Source of the DNA: Sulfitobacter sp. SK012
Lineage (GTDB): Bacteria > Pseudomonadota > Alphaproteobacteria > Rhodobacterales > Rhodobacteraceae
DNA: 64,000 bases
Reading direction: 5' to 3'
Assembly (NCBI RefSeq): GCF_003352085.1
Contig: NZ_CP025805.1
Location: forward strand, 1 to 64,000
Position numbers and translations under genes: made by a program. Below are positions 44,556 to 53,457 of this stretch, in pieces; within the stretch, counting starts at the first letter, position 1, and every line of letters begins with the position of its first letter. The notes below the pieces were generated by a model. It did not search any database, had not been told where the DNA came from, and worked only from the letters and a program-made list of their open reading frames with translations.

Positions 44556-45584
44556 ATGGCCGATTATATCGGACTCGACGTATCAATGAAAGAGACTGCG
44601 ATTTCCATTCGGCGCGCAGGTGCGCGCGTTTGGCGAGGGAAATGCAATTCAGATCCAGCGCGAATTGCGCAAATTGTTAGAAAGCGCGCACCCGGCGTCG
44701 TGCGGGTGATTTTCGAAACTGGTCCGCTGTCAGTGTGGTTTTATCATGCTTTGAAGGAAGAGGGACTGCCTGCTATTTGTATCGATGCACGCCACGCTAA
44801 GGCGGCGCTCGACATGGCGGCGAACAAAACGGATGCAAATGATGCAGATGGTCTGGCTCAGTTAGCTGAGGTCGGTTTTTATCGAGAGGTTCGCGTGAAA
44901 GGTTATGACAGTATGCTTGCTCGTTCACTGATAGCTGCGCGAACTCGACTGGTCAGGATCACAGTCGAATTGTCAAACCAAATCCGTGGGCTCATGAAGA
45001 CGTTCGGATTGATTGTGCCTTCGGGCAAAGGACGCAGCTTTGACGCAAATGTTCGTAGACTTCTGGTGGATCAGACCGAGCTCTCCAACATTCTATTGCC
45101 ACTGTTGAATGCTTGGCACGACATGCGGATGCGCGCAGCGGATCTTACAAAACTGCTGCTCGCGGTGGCGCGCAAAAGCCACGCCTGTCGACTTCTCATG
45201 ACCATCCCTGGAGTGGGTGCAATTACAGCCACGTCCTATGCGACAGCTATTGAAGATCCGGGTAACTTCAAAAACTCACGCGCTGTCGGGGCCTGGCTCG
45301 GACTGACCAGCCGACGATACCAATCTGGGGAGGTTGATTACAGCGGCAGGGTATCTCGCCGCGGAGATCGACATCTCAGAGGGCTCCTTTACGAGGCCGC
45401 ACTCGTCATCCTAACCCGGTCAAAGATGCAAAGTGATCTGCGAACATGGGCGCTCAAGCTTAAGGAACGTGTTGGCACGAAACGCGCAGCAGTCGCATTG
45501 GCACGCAAATTGGCAGTCACAATGCATGCGATGCTGAAAACCGGATCAGCGTTCAATCCGATTGCTCAACCATTAAGCCTCTAA
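44556..45584 (+). CDS. IS110-family transposase
   Basis: 342 residues, intact. DEDD domain: YIGLDVSMKETAISI, IFETGPLSVWFYHAL, and ANKTDANDADGLAQL. C-terminal Tnp20: LLMTIPGVGAITATSYATAIEDP and GLTSRRYQSGEVDYSGRVSRRG. It belongs to a lineage distinct from the IS1111-type copies at 17131 and 44174. Confidence 0.93.
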   Translation: MADYIGLDVSMKETAISIRRAGARVWRGKCNSDPARIAQIVRKRAPGVVRVIFETGPLSVWFYHALKEEGLPAICIDARHAKAALDMAANKTDANDADGLAQLAEVGFYREVRVKGYDSMLARSLIAARTRLVRITVELSNQIRGLMKTFGLIVPSGKGRSFDANVRRLLVDQTELSNILLPLLNAWHDMRMRAADLTKLLLAVARKSHACRLLMTIPGVGAITATSYATAIEDPGNFKNSRAVGAWLGLTSRRYQSGEVDYSGRVSRRGDRHLRGLLYEAALVILTRSKMQSDLRTWALKLKERVGTKRAAVALARKLAVTMHAMLKTGSAFNPIAQPLSL

Positions 45585-45925
45585 ACACCCTCTTGCGCTC
45601 GACATCCTGAGCGCGGCGAGACGTCCCTGCCGGGACGTGGGTTGAGTAATTCCGTTTGATGGGCTGCACCGGCATTCACTGTTGAGTGCGTCATCCACAT
45701 TGGAAGCTCCACCTGCTAAACCCATCATGCGGCGGCTATATGTCGACCGCGAAGACGACCCTGCACCCGGCATACGAGATCTCGACCCTCAGGAGCAAAG
45801 TGCAAGACCAGCTTTGCCAATCTACGTAGGAGCCCGAAAAGGTACCGCGATTGCTGGGTTATGGGAAAAAGTGCTTGCAAAACACTATGCGATTAGACGA
45901 CGCCATCAACAAAGCCTCTCAACTG
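45585..45925. other. 341-base stretch, no convincing gene; one strong hairpin
   Basis: Contains a perfect 7-bp stem hairpin ACGTCCCTGCCGGGACGT (45621-45638) about 40 bases behind the IS110 transposase, with no T-run after it. A 91-codon frame (45682-45957) overruns into the inverted repeat and has no recognisable family, so it was not called. Confidence 0.5.
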
Positions 45926-46123
45926 TCTCTATTACGTTCTCTCAAGAACACGTGTGAAGAGCCGCCGTTCGTTGCACTTTGAATGAGCCACTTCTCTGCG
46001 AAGCAAAGCGGCGACTGGTAGCACAGTCAAATATCTGCTTCAAATGGCGCTAGACAGGGAGTTGCCAAGCATGGAAAAACGACAGGTTGGTCAGACCGGG
46101 CTTGCGATTGATACGCTTGGACT
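45926..46123 (+). repeat. 198-bp inverted repeat, right arm
   Basis: Contains the upstream region and the first 18 codons of the aldo/keto reductase at 46071. Its inverted partner is at 32887-33084. The two arms enclose about 12.8 kb. Confidence 0.9.
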
Positions 46124-47060
46124 AGGCGGCGCACCTCTTGGAGGAAATTTCGTTGATCTCGACTACGCTCAAGCAGCGGACTTGATACGAACCGCCAAAG
46201 AAGCTGGCATCAGCTACTTCGATACCGCTCCATGGTATGGGTTTGGAAGGTCCGAGCGTGTCATGGGCGATATGCTTCGCGGCACAGAATATGTGCTTTC
46301 GGACAAGGTCGGAAGACTTCTTCACCCGGGCGCAGTCGCAAACCCGATGGATTTTGGCATGATTGATCCGTTACCGTTCCACGTAGTTTACGATTACGGA
46401 TACGATGGCATTATGCGCGCCTATGAAGACAATCTTCAGCGCCTCGGGATCGACAAAATTGATATCCTCTTTGTTCACGACATCGGAGCTTTCCAGCATG
46501 GTGAGGAAAACGTGCGCCACTTTCGAGATTTGGAAAAAGGCGGTTATCGCGCAATGGATGAATTGCGCAAGACAGGGCAAGTCAAAGCAATTGGACTGGG
46601 TGTTAACGAGAACGAAGCCTGCATGGATGCCCTGAAAATCGGGAACTGGGACGTTTTTCTATTGGCCGGACGTTACACACTGCTCGAGCAGACGCCACTG
46701 GACACGCTTTTCCCAGCCTGTAGTGCAGCAGGGACATCGATCATCTGCGGAGGCCCTTTCAATTCTGGCATTTTGGCGGGCCGGGAAATGTGGAACTACA
46801 CAAAGGCACCCGCCGAAATCATAGAGAAGGCGCGTGCGCTCGGTGCTGTCGCCGACACGTGGGCTGTTCCTCTGGCGGCCGCGGCCCTGCAGTTCCCACT
46901 GATGAATGATATCGTCAGTTCCGTGATACCGGGCCCACGTGATAAGCGCGAACTGGAGCAAATCATTGACTGGTTTAAAACAACAATTCCAACGGAGTTT
47001 TGGGCGACGTTAAAATCAAAAGGGCTCATTGACGAAGCGGCACCTGTACCGTCCCGCTAA
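46071..47060 (+). CDS. aldo/keto reductase
   Basis: 329 residues from ATG 46071, preceded by GGGAG; an ATG at 46044 would add nine. NADPH-dependent oxidoreductase with a TIM barrel. Catalytic-site landmarks: FDTAPWYGFGRSERVMGDML (Asp and Tyr), the Lys in LSDKVGR, and DILFVHDI for the His region. C-terminal NADP loop IPGPRDKRELEQIIDWF. It resembles the D-threo-aldose/L-fucose dehydrogenase branch of the AKRs in the length and DTAPWYG motif. Its leader and first 18 codons are duplicated in inverted orientation at 32887. Confidence 0.88.
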   Translation: MEKRQVGQTGLAIDTLGLGGAPLGGNFVDLDYAQAADLIRTAKEAGISYFDTAPWYGFGRSERVMGDMLRGTEYVLSDKVGRLLHPGAVANPMDFGMIDPLPFHVVYDYGYDGIMRAYEDNLQRLGIDKIDILFVHDIGAFQHGEENVRHFRDLEKGGYRAMDELRKTGQVKAIGLGVNENEACMDALKIGNWDVFLLAGRYTLLEQTPLDTLFPACSAAGTSIICGGPFNSGILAGREMWNYTKAPAEIIEKARALGAVADTWAVPLAAAALQFPLMNDIVSSVIPGPRDKRELEQIIDWFKTTIPTEFWATLKSKGLIDEAAPVPSR

Positions 47061-47262
47061 ACGAAAACCGGTGGCCCGCCGCATCCAAGTTTCATATTCC
47101 GCGTGCGGGCAAACGCGACAGGACCTGCGCAAGAAAAGCTCGAGCGACATGTTCCTGTGAGGGGCTCAGATTGATCCGGCCTAGATCGAGCCAGCAAAGC
47201 GGCTGAGGTGGGCAATTCCCAACCTCGTGAATGACATTTTGGCAGATCAGTCCCGTACGCCA

Positions 47263-47605
47263 TCAGGAGGCAGGATGCTCCCTGAGCATCCGCCACGAAC
47301 AACCCGTTGGGGCCTTTCGACGATGCGCTTCAGCAGCGATGGTGCCCGCATATTTCTCGACCCAGCGGTTGAGCGTTGCATGATCCAAATCGACGCCGCG
47401 TTCTGCCATGATCTCTTCGAGATCGCGATACGAAACGGGAAAGCGAACGTAGAAATACACGGCGCATAGGAGCACGGGTTTCGGGTACTGCACGCCTTTG
47501 AAACTGATCAACTATTCAATCCTGACTTGGTCTCGGGAAAGTGTAAGGTCTGGCTCGACACGCCCGGCAACGCAACTGAAATCCGAAACTTTGCGACACT
47601 ACCCG
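47263..47605 (-). mobile_element. IS6-family remnant with the 5' half of a transposase
   Basis: The end GTGTCGCAAAGTTTCGGATT (minus strand, near 47605-47585) and transposase start ISFKGVQYPKPVLLCAVYFY, then EEIMAERGVDLDHATLNRW, are present. After about residue 65 the reading runs into unrelated sequence. The rest of the element is missing. Confidence 0.8.
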
Positions 47606-47606
47606 C

Positions 47607-48018
47607 CATTGCCCGTCACCGCCGACGCCCAGATTGATATGCCCGTCGCTGGTGGCCACAACGCCCATTGGCGTGACCGTGGGGTGATCGTTGCCTGCGC
47701 GCCCCGCAACCTCGCCGTCAACCAGATAGCGGGCAGCCTGAAAATCCATCAAGGCGATTTGCGCTTGCAACAGCGAGGTCTGCACCCATTGCCCTTGGCC
47801 TGATTGAGTGCGTTCCGTGATCGCCACCAAAATGCCAGTGGCCGCATAAAGCCCCGCAGACAGATCCGCCACGGCGGTGCCTGCACGTGTCGGTGGCCCG
47901 TCCTCAAAACCGGTGGTGCCCATCAGCCCGCCCATGCCTTGGGCGATCTGGTCAAATCCTGCCTTGTTCTCGTATGGCTCGTCTTGGCCAAAGCCCGAGA
48001 TCGAGGCGAGAATGATAC
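47607..48018 (-). pseudogene. internal fragment of a CaiB/BaiF (family III) CoA-transferase
   Basis: Reads SISGFGQDEPYENKAGFDQI, AQGMGGLMGTTG, TAVADLSAGLYAATGILVAI and LLQAQIALMDFQAARYL, typical of the first half of family III CoA-transferases (FGQ.GPY...FD...QA.GG). The start and the 3' half are missing; an IS6 end cuts the 3' side. About 137 of 400 codons are left. Confidence 0.83.
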
Positions 48019-48276
48019 CAGACTAGCTTCTCGACGCTGTTCATGGTCCTGAACAAGCCATAACAATGTCGTCGCTGCATTCCGCCAGTTCACCAGGTCA
48101 GGGCATTTTGATAGCGCTAGAATTTTGGATGCTTGACGAAACGCTGTTTGCCTTTGATTGTGATTATTAGAGACTGACAGCAGGTGTTGCCGAACCCGGC
48201 AATTTGATCGCCATGACTGGACGGTTCTGATGAAAAGTGCAGATAGATTTGAAGTTCATCGTAGGAGGTCTTCATC

Positions 48277-48576
48277 ATGGCAACCAAAACGGAGTTGGGA
48301 GCTGAGCTAGAACTGCTTCGCGCGCAAAACGAGGCTCTACGCTCGGAGGTCAGGGAGTCTCCAGAAAAGAATATGGCTGATGGGTCTCGGAACGAAACAG
48401 ATGCAATGGACAGTTTAAAGCAGCTTTTGGACGAGCACGGCATCGATGGCGAGAACTTAGATGCCTTACGTACACAGTTGACGGATGAATTTACAAAACT
48501 GCAAAAGGAGTATCCAATAGCAATCCTCCTGAGCAGTTTCGCTTTTGGATTTGTTGCTGGCCGGACGTTTAAGTAG
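48277..48576 (+). CDS. YqjD/ElaB-like (DUF883-type) membrane-anchored small protein
   Basis: 99 residues, RBS GTAGGAGG. N-terminal heptad region (ELGAELELLRAQNEALRSEV), an amphipathic middle, and one C-terminal helix IAILLSSFAFGFVAGRTF that matches the glycine-containing anchor of ElaB/YqjD. In E. coli such proteins bind ribosomes at the inner membrane in stationary phase. The following gene resembles YqjE, which repeats the E. coli yqjD-yqjE order. The family call is by pattern, not search. Confidence 0.7.
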   Translation: MATKTELGAELELLRAQNEALRSEVRESPEKNMADGSRNETDAMDSLKQLLDEHGIDGENLDALRTQLTDEFTKLQKEYPIAILLSSFAFGFVAGRTFK

Positions 48577-48586
48577 GATAATATGA

Positions 48587-49042
48587 ATGAATAGAATTAG
48601 CAGAAACCTAATCACAATCTACCGCACAGAACGGTTGATAACACGGCGTCGTATCGCTGTTGTTCAACAACAAACGGCCTTGATGGCGCTCGCAGGATTG
48701 GCGACACTGGCCGGGCTAATATTGCTAAATGCCGCGCTCTATTTTGTTCTTACAACACGGGTTTCCCCTGCTGTTGCGGCTGGAGTGCTTGCTTTGGTCA
48801 ATCTTGCTCTCGCGGGCTTGCTTGCCTCTGTAGCCAGACGCATGAGCGTGGAAGACGCGATCGCGCCAGCCGTCGAAGTACGAGATATGGCGATTACCGA
48901 TCTCGAAGCAGAGCTCGAAGGCATGACGCTAGAAGCACGCCAGACAGTTAATGCAATTAAAGGGCTGGGGTCTAATCCGCTTGGGTCTATAGCAACGCTT
49001 TTGGTCCCGCTCTTGACTGCCGCACTTAAGAAGAAGGACTGA
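48587..49042 (+). CDS. YqjE-like (holin-X-type) membrane protein
   Basis: 151 residues. Two adjacent membrane helices (ALMALAGLATLAGLILLNAALYFVL and AVAAGVLALVNLALAGLLASVA) in a PF07332-like arrangement, with a basic N-terminus and a helical C-terminal tail. Annotated in other genomes as phage holin family, though in bacterial chromosomes it is a YqjE-type membrane protein and not lytic. The start is the second of two close ATGs (48587), 10 bases after the yqjD-like stop. Confidence 0.75.
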   Translation: MNRISRNLITIYRTERLITRRRIAVVQQQTALMALAGLATLAGLILLNAALYFVLTTRVSPAVAAGVLALVNLALAGLLASVARRMSVEDAIAPAVEVRDMAITDLEAELEGMTLEARQTVNAIKGLGSNPLGSIATLLVPLLTAALKKKD

Positions 49043-49133
49043 CACGGGAAAGCTGCTCGGCCGTAAAGGTATGCATTTATCCACTTTGGGAGAGTCCAAG
49101 CCGGTGAGCGCCTAGCCTAGATTTTACGCTGGG

Positions 49134-50398
49134 TCACAACTCAGATTTGTGCTGTCTGGCTTCTTTCCGCTCGAGCAGCTCTTGTTTCAGCAACGCAAGT
49201 TCCTCTTCTGTTTCGGAATGGGCCTGTTTCGGAAGAGCGGCAGTGCAGCCACCTTTGTGGCTTGACGGCTGTGAGGCAAAAAGTGTTGCATCATCCCCAG
49301 TGTCTTCGACTTCGATATTCTGTTCCTTTGGTAAGATCCCATCGCTTGAGAGTAATCTCGCAAAGATTTGCAACCCTGGGGTTTCGGAGCAAACTATCAT
49401 TATGACCACTGTAAGTGGCACGGCAATGAATGCTCCAATTCCGCCCCACATTAGGCTCCAGAATGTGAGCGCCACCATAACTACAAAAGTACTCAGGTTA
49501 AGGGATTTACCCTGCAGCCTTGGCTGCACGACGTTTCCAATTATGGCGTCACCGCCCCCATACACCCCGACAACCATCAAAGCCGGTATGATAGTTTCGA
49601 ACTGAAGAAGAGCCACAATCGTAGGGAAAACGACGGCGAGGAATGATCCGATGCTCGGAATGAAATTGAGCAAAAAACCAAAAGAGCCAACGGAAATGCG
49701 AAGTCGACTCCTAAAGCTGTCATAACTACAAAGGCCAGTGTGCCGCTCATTGCGCTGGTGGCTGTGTTGATCCAAACGTACTGTCTGACACCGGCTGAAA
49801 TCGACCTCAGGATTTCTTCGACCTCCCCGGCACTATCTGGCGTCGCACAAAGTCTTGGAAGTTTCTTTGTGAATGCGCTTCGTTCTCCCAGCATAAACGC
49901 AACGTAAAGAAGGATCAGTCCAATGTTCCCAACCACGCCAGCAGTGGACGCCGCAAATCCTGTCAGCCAGTTTCCGATGTCCAAAGACCGAATTGATTTT
50001 TCGATTGCGGTGACCCATCCGGCTCCAATGAATGATTCAAACTGCGTTTCCAGTTACGCCAAGCGCTCAGCATATCTGGGTCCGGCCTCCGCCACCACTG
50101 TCGCTTGGTTTGATAAGGCGTATCCGAAAGCCGAAAGCAAAATGAACAAACCTGTCGTTTCCCCAATGTAGGCTATCCAGCGAGGAACATCTCGGCCGAA
50201 AACTGTTGCAGAGTTCAAACGATCTATTAGCGCGATGTTTAGAACAAACAGCAATGAGGCCAACGCGAGCGGGATTAGGAAACCACGCCCAAACCAAAGT
50301 AATCCGACTACGATAGGGAGCGAGACGATGGTTAAAAACCATCTAGGAACAACCGGTATGCCTGATATTTTTTTGTCTGTAGTTTTATCCTGCGTCAT
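49134..50398 (-). pseudogene. AI-2E-family (PerM/YhhT-like) transporter, broken by one stop and one frameshift
   Basis: Starts at ATG 50398 (MTQDKTTDKKISG). Read continuously it gives a full AI-2E exporter-type protein with about eight membrane helices (SLPIVVGLLWFGRGFLIPLA, VVGNIGLILLYVAFMLGE, FLLNFIPSIGSFLAVVFPT, VVGVYGGGDAIIGNVVQPRLQG, GGIGAFIAVPLTVVIMIVC). The frame is cut by an in-frame TAA at 50056-50054 and by a one-base loss at a run of six A on the plus strand (49672-49677; seven would restore the frame). Both lesions are small and recent-looking. Some members transport metabolites or sodium/protons rather than autoinducer-2. Confidence 0.88.
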
Positions 50399-50682
50399 CC
50401 GATATGCTTCATCCTCTTCTGAATTATGAGCCGTATTGTTTGACCAGTATTTGCGCCAGAAAGAATTATACAAGTCATGCCTCAGGGGGCCAACGAAAAA
50501 GGCAAGCTCGCTGTCGTCCACCCCCCTAAAAAAGAGTGTCCTTCCTGTCGGGTGCCGGAAAGACTTTGTTGATACCCACCTGTTTTGCCGCACCTCGTCT
50601 AAAATCAGAGCTTTCCCTGTGGGTGCCGAATTGGCTTGCCAGCGAAAACTCGACAAGAACTTGTCGCTGCCTTAGCCTGAAT

Positions 50683-51447
50683 ATGAAGGGGCCCCAGGCG
50701 TCTACGAAAACCCTCAAAACGGAGTTGGTCGGAACCTTGGACGGCACGGATCGACTGAGATTGGCAAGCTACAATATCCGAAAGTCCGTAGGGCTCGACT
50801 ATCGTCGTGACCCGGGTCGAATTCTTGACATCATCAATCGGTTGGACGCTGACGTCGTTGCGCTTCAGGAAGTAGACAAGCGTCTAGGAGAACGACCTGC
50901 TTCCATCGACAGGGCTTTTCTAGAAGCCAACTCGGATTTCCAAATTGCAGAACTTGCCCAAAATACGGTGAGCCTTGGTTGGCACGGCAATGCTGTTCTC
51001 GTGCGCAAGGGTTTGACCATTCATGAAGTTGATCAATTGGAATTGCCCGGACTGGAACCCAGAGGAGCTGTTCGCGTTGATATTGGCGACGCGAACAAAC
51101 GGGTATCTGTTATCGGGGTGCACCTCGGACTTTTGCGGCCGTATCGCCGAGCTCAGCTTGCGAAAATCAGGGCGCACCTTGAGCGGAATGAAATTTCTGA
51201 TGCGGTTATTATGGGCGATTTCAACGAATGGTCGGCAACTGTGGGGCTCGAACCTCTTGAAGACAAATTTGATATCGTGAGCCCAGGAAAATCCTTTCAC
51301 AGCGCCCGCCCGTTGGCTGGGCTTGATCGTTTTGCGTTGAGCCACCGGCTGGAGCTTCTGGATGCAGGCGTTGATCAAAGCGACCGTACGAAGATTGCAT
51401 CGGACCATCTGCCTATCTGGAGCGACATACGGTTAGATTGGAGCTAA
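50683..51447 (+). CDS. endonuclease/exonuclease/phosphatase-family hydrolase (YbhP-like)
   Basis: 254 residues from ATG 50683; the frame stays open upstream to 50536 over the reverse of the AI-2E leader. EEP motifs: LASYNIRKSVG, VALQEVDKRLGE (metal Glu), GVHLGLLRPYRRAQ, IMGDFNEW (Asn-Glu pair) and SDHLPIWSDI (catalytic Asp-His). A metal-dependent phosphodiesterase, but nucleic acid and phospholipid or inositol-phosphate substrates cannot be told apart by sequence. It lies before a cardiolipin-synthase-type gene, the same pairing as E. coli ybhP-clsB. Confidence 0.87.
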   Translation: MKGPQASTKTLKTELVGTLDGTDRLRLASYNIRKSVGLDYRRDPGRILDIINRLDADVVALQEVDKRLGERPASIDRAFLEANSDFQIAELAQNTVSLGWHGNAVLVRKGLTIHEVDQLELPGLEPRGAVRVDIGDANKRVSVIGVHLGLLRPYRRAQLAKIRAHLERNEISDAVIMGDFNEWSATVGLEPLEDKFDIVSPGKSFHSARPLAGLDRFALSHRLELLDAGVDQSDRTKIASDHLPIWSDIRLDWS

Positions 51448-51585
51448 CCCGAGATTGCGCCGACGTAATCAGCCACATGCAAGCGGTTTAAAATCTCAAA
51501 GCGACCGAGTGTGGATTTTGATTTGTGCGGCAGTCCGCATAGAAATAAACTTTTAAAAACAGCCAATGCATAGCAGGATATCGAC

Positions 51586-52998
51586 ATGAATTTTCAAGCT
51601 GGCCTTGTCCTATTTCTCCTTCTGGAAGTAGCTGCGGTTTACTGTGTTGTTCTCGCGGTGCGCCATGCCCGCACCCCACAGGGATCGGTCGCTTGGGTCG
51701 TGTTCCTGACGGCAACACCTTTTCTGGCCTTGCCCGTTTTTCTTTTCCTTGGAAATTTTAAATTTAGTGGCTACCTGACGGCGCGGCGGGACAGCGATGA
51801 AGTCATAACTGGACTGAAGGATTTCAAGAAACGATATCCACCGAACCTCACAGAAAACACACAGAGTTATGATGCTTTGGAAAAGATCGGTGATATGCCG
51901 GTTGTTTCGGGAAATGATCTGGAGTTGCTGATTGATGGTGAAAAAACATTTGATGCGATTTTCGGCGCGATAGCCGCGGCGCAAAAATACGTATTGGTGC
52001 AGTCTTACATCATCAACGATGACAAGATCGGTGGTCGTTTGCGCGATACGCTGATCGAACGTGCGCAAAACGGCGTCAAGGTGCGCCTGATCTACGATGC
52101 TGTGGGATGTGCAAAGCTGCCCAAGAGTTATCTGGCAGCACTGTCTCAAGGTGGCGTTGAGGTTATGAACGCACATGCGAAAGGTGGGCCAAAAAGCAGA
52201 TTTCAGATCAATTTCCGGAACCATCGGAAGACGGTAGTGGTAGATGGTAGTGTCGGATTCACCGGCGGCCTCAACATGGGCGACGAATACATGGGCGAGA
52301 ACCCAAAATTTGGGCTTTGGCGGGATACCCATGCTCGCCTTACCGGCCCCATCGTTTTGCAACTCCAATTGATCTTTGCTGAAGACTGGCATTGGGCAAC
52401 GCATGAGAACCTGACCAATGAATTGGACTGGGAAGTCACGAACAGCGAAGCAGACAAGGACGGCGTAATTCTGGCAACTGGACCGGGGGATAGTTTCGAC
52501 ACCGGTAGCCTCTATTTCTGCGACTTGATCAACTCAGCAACGGAGCGTCTGTGGATTGCCTCGCCATACTTCGTGCCAGAAAACGATATCCTAACGTCTC
52601 TAAAACTCGCGGCTATGCGTGGTGTTGACGTAAAGGTGCTCACACCGGAAGTCGTCGATCATAAAATACCATGGCTTGCCGCACTAGCTTATTTTGATGA
52701 AATTATGGAAGCTGGCGTCGAAGTTTGGCGTTACGACGAAGGCTTCATGCATCAGAAGGTCGTTCTGGTCGATGACAGAGTTTCTTCTGTTGGGACCACA
52801 AATCTCGACAACCGTTCTTGTCGATTGAACTTTGAAGAAACGGCGATCGTCTTTGACAAGGAGACAGCGGCTGAAACTGCAGCGATGTTCGAGGATGATT
52901 TCACCAGATCGTTCCGTTTGACTCAGACGCTCAAAGATCGAAACTTCCGTCAACGGAATGGTGCGCCTTTTGCTCGGTTGTTCAGCCCTCTGCTGTGA
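51586..52998 (+). CDS. cls: cardiolipin synthase / phospholipase D-type
   Basis: 470 residues. Two N-terminal membrane helices (AGLVLFLLLEVAAVYCVVLAV; VAWVVFLTATPFLALPVFLF) followed by two HKD motifs: HRKTVVVDGS from H213 and HQKVVLVDDR from H389, each followed by the GG/GTTN segments. This is the ClsA-type layout: condensation of two phosphatidylglycerols, or of PG with PE. Inner membrane. No overlap with neighbours; 138 bases separate it from the EEP gene. Both PLD motifs are complete. Confidence 0.9.
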   Translation: MNFQAGLVLFLLLEVAAVYCVVLAVRHARTPQGSVAWVVFLTATPFLALPVFLFLGNFKFSGYLTARRDSDEVITGLKDFKKRYPPNLTENTQSYDALEKIGDMPVVSGNDLELLIDGEKTFDAIFGAIAAAQKYVLVQSYIINDDKIGGRLRDTLIERAQNGVKVRLIYDAVGCAKLPKSYLAALSQGGVEVMNAHAKGGPKSRFQINFRNHRKTVVVDGSVGFTGGLNMGDEYMGENPKFGLWRDTHARLTGPIVLQLQLIFAEDWHWATHENLTNELDWEVTNSEADKDGVILATGPGDSFDTGSLYFCDLINSATERLWIASPYFVPENDILTSLKLAAMRGVDVKVLTPEVVDHKIPWLAALAYFDEIMEAGVEVWRYDEGFMHQKVVLVDDRVSSVGTTNLDNRSCRLNFEETAIVFDKETAAETAAMFEDDFTRSFRLTQTLKDRNFRQRNGAPFARLFSPLL

Positions 52999-53167
52999 GG
53001 CTAACCGCCCACGGTTACCAAGTTTATAGCATTCAAATACTTCGATTTTCTTCAGCAAGCTGACGGTTGGCTTCAGCATCGAATATGAAAATTGATGCCA
53101 TCAGGTATTTGACTTTAATATACTTTCTGGACAACATCGCATGTTGGAAAAAAGAAAGGACTAACCA

Positions 53168-53401
53168 ATGATCGACGTGACTGAGATTATGAAAGAGCTT
53201 AAGCAACGCCGTGATGAGCTCAAACTGCAGCTCCATCTTGCTTCGAAAGATGCAGAAGACGAATGGGAAGAGCTTCAGGCCGAGTGGGACAAATTTCTGT
53301 CCCGGTCAGAGTTTGACAAGTCTGCGGATGAAGTGGGAGAAGCTGCCCGCGAGTTGGGGCTGAAAATGAAAGCTGCATACGACAAAATGAAAACCGCCTA
53401 G
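53168..53401 (+). CDS. small coiled-coil protein, 77 residues
   Basis: Highly charged, almost entirely helical with heptad spacing (IMKELKQRRDELKLQLHLAS; DEWEELQAEWDKFLSR; AARELGLKMKAAYDKMK). RBS AAGGA upstream of ATG 53168. It resembles short acid-stress coiled-coil proteins found next to cell-envelope genes; no named family recognised. The 3' end is followed by an IS6 end scrap. Confidence 0.65.
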   Translation: MIDVTEIMKELKQRRDELKLQLHLASKDAEDEWEELQAEWDKFLSRSEFDKSADEVGEAARELGLKMKAAYDKMKTA

Positions 53402-53436
53402 CTGTGTCCAAAGTTATGAGTCATTCCGTCGTGCGC

Positions 53437-53457
53437 CGAAGTTTGCGACAGAACCCC
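53437..53457. mobile_element. IS6-family terminal repeat scrap
   Basis: CGAAGTTTGCGACAGAACCCC, the reverse complement of a GGTTCTGTCGCAAACTT-type IS6 end, abuts the last codon of the flavoprotein gene. It marks the border between the envelope cluster and the catabolic cluster. Confidence 0.65.

Noticed and set aside
45682..45957. 91-codon open frame starting with TTG
   Set aside because: No family resemblance, no ribosome binding site, and it crosses into the 198-bp repeat.
48183..48205. Hairpin TTGCCG-AACC-CGGCAA upstream of the yqjD-like gene as a terminator
   Set aside because: Stem of six pairs without a following T-run; too weak to call.
48587..49042. Phage holin and thus a prophage
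   Set aside because: No other phage gene nearby; the neighbour is YqjD-like, so a YqjE-type membrane protein is the better reading.
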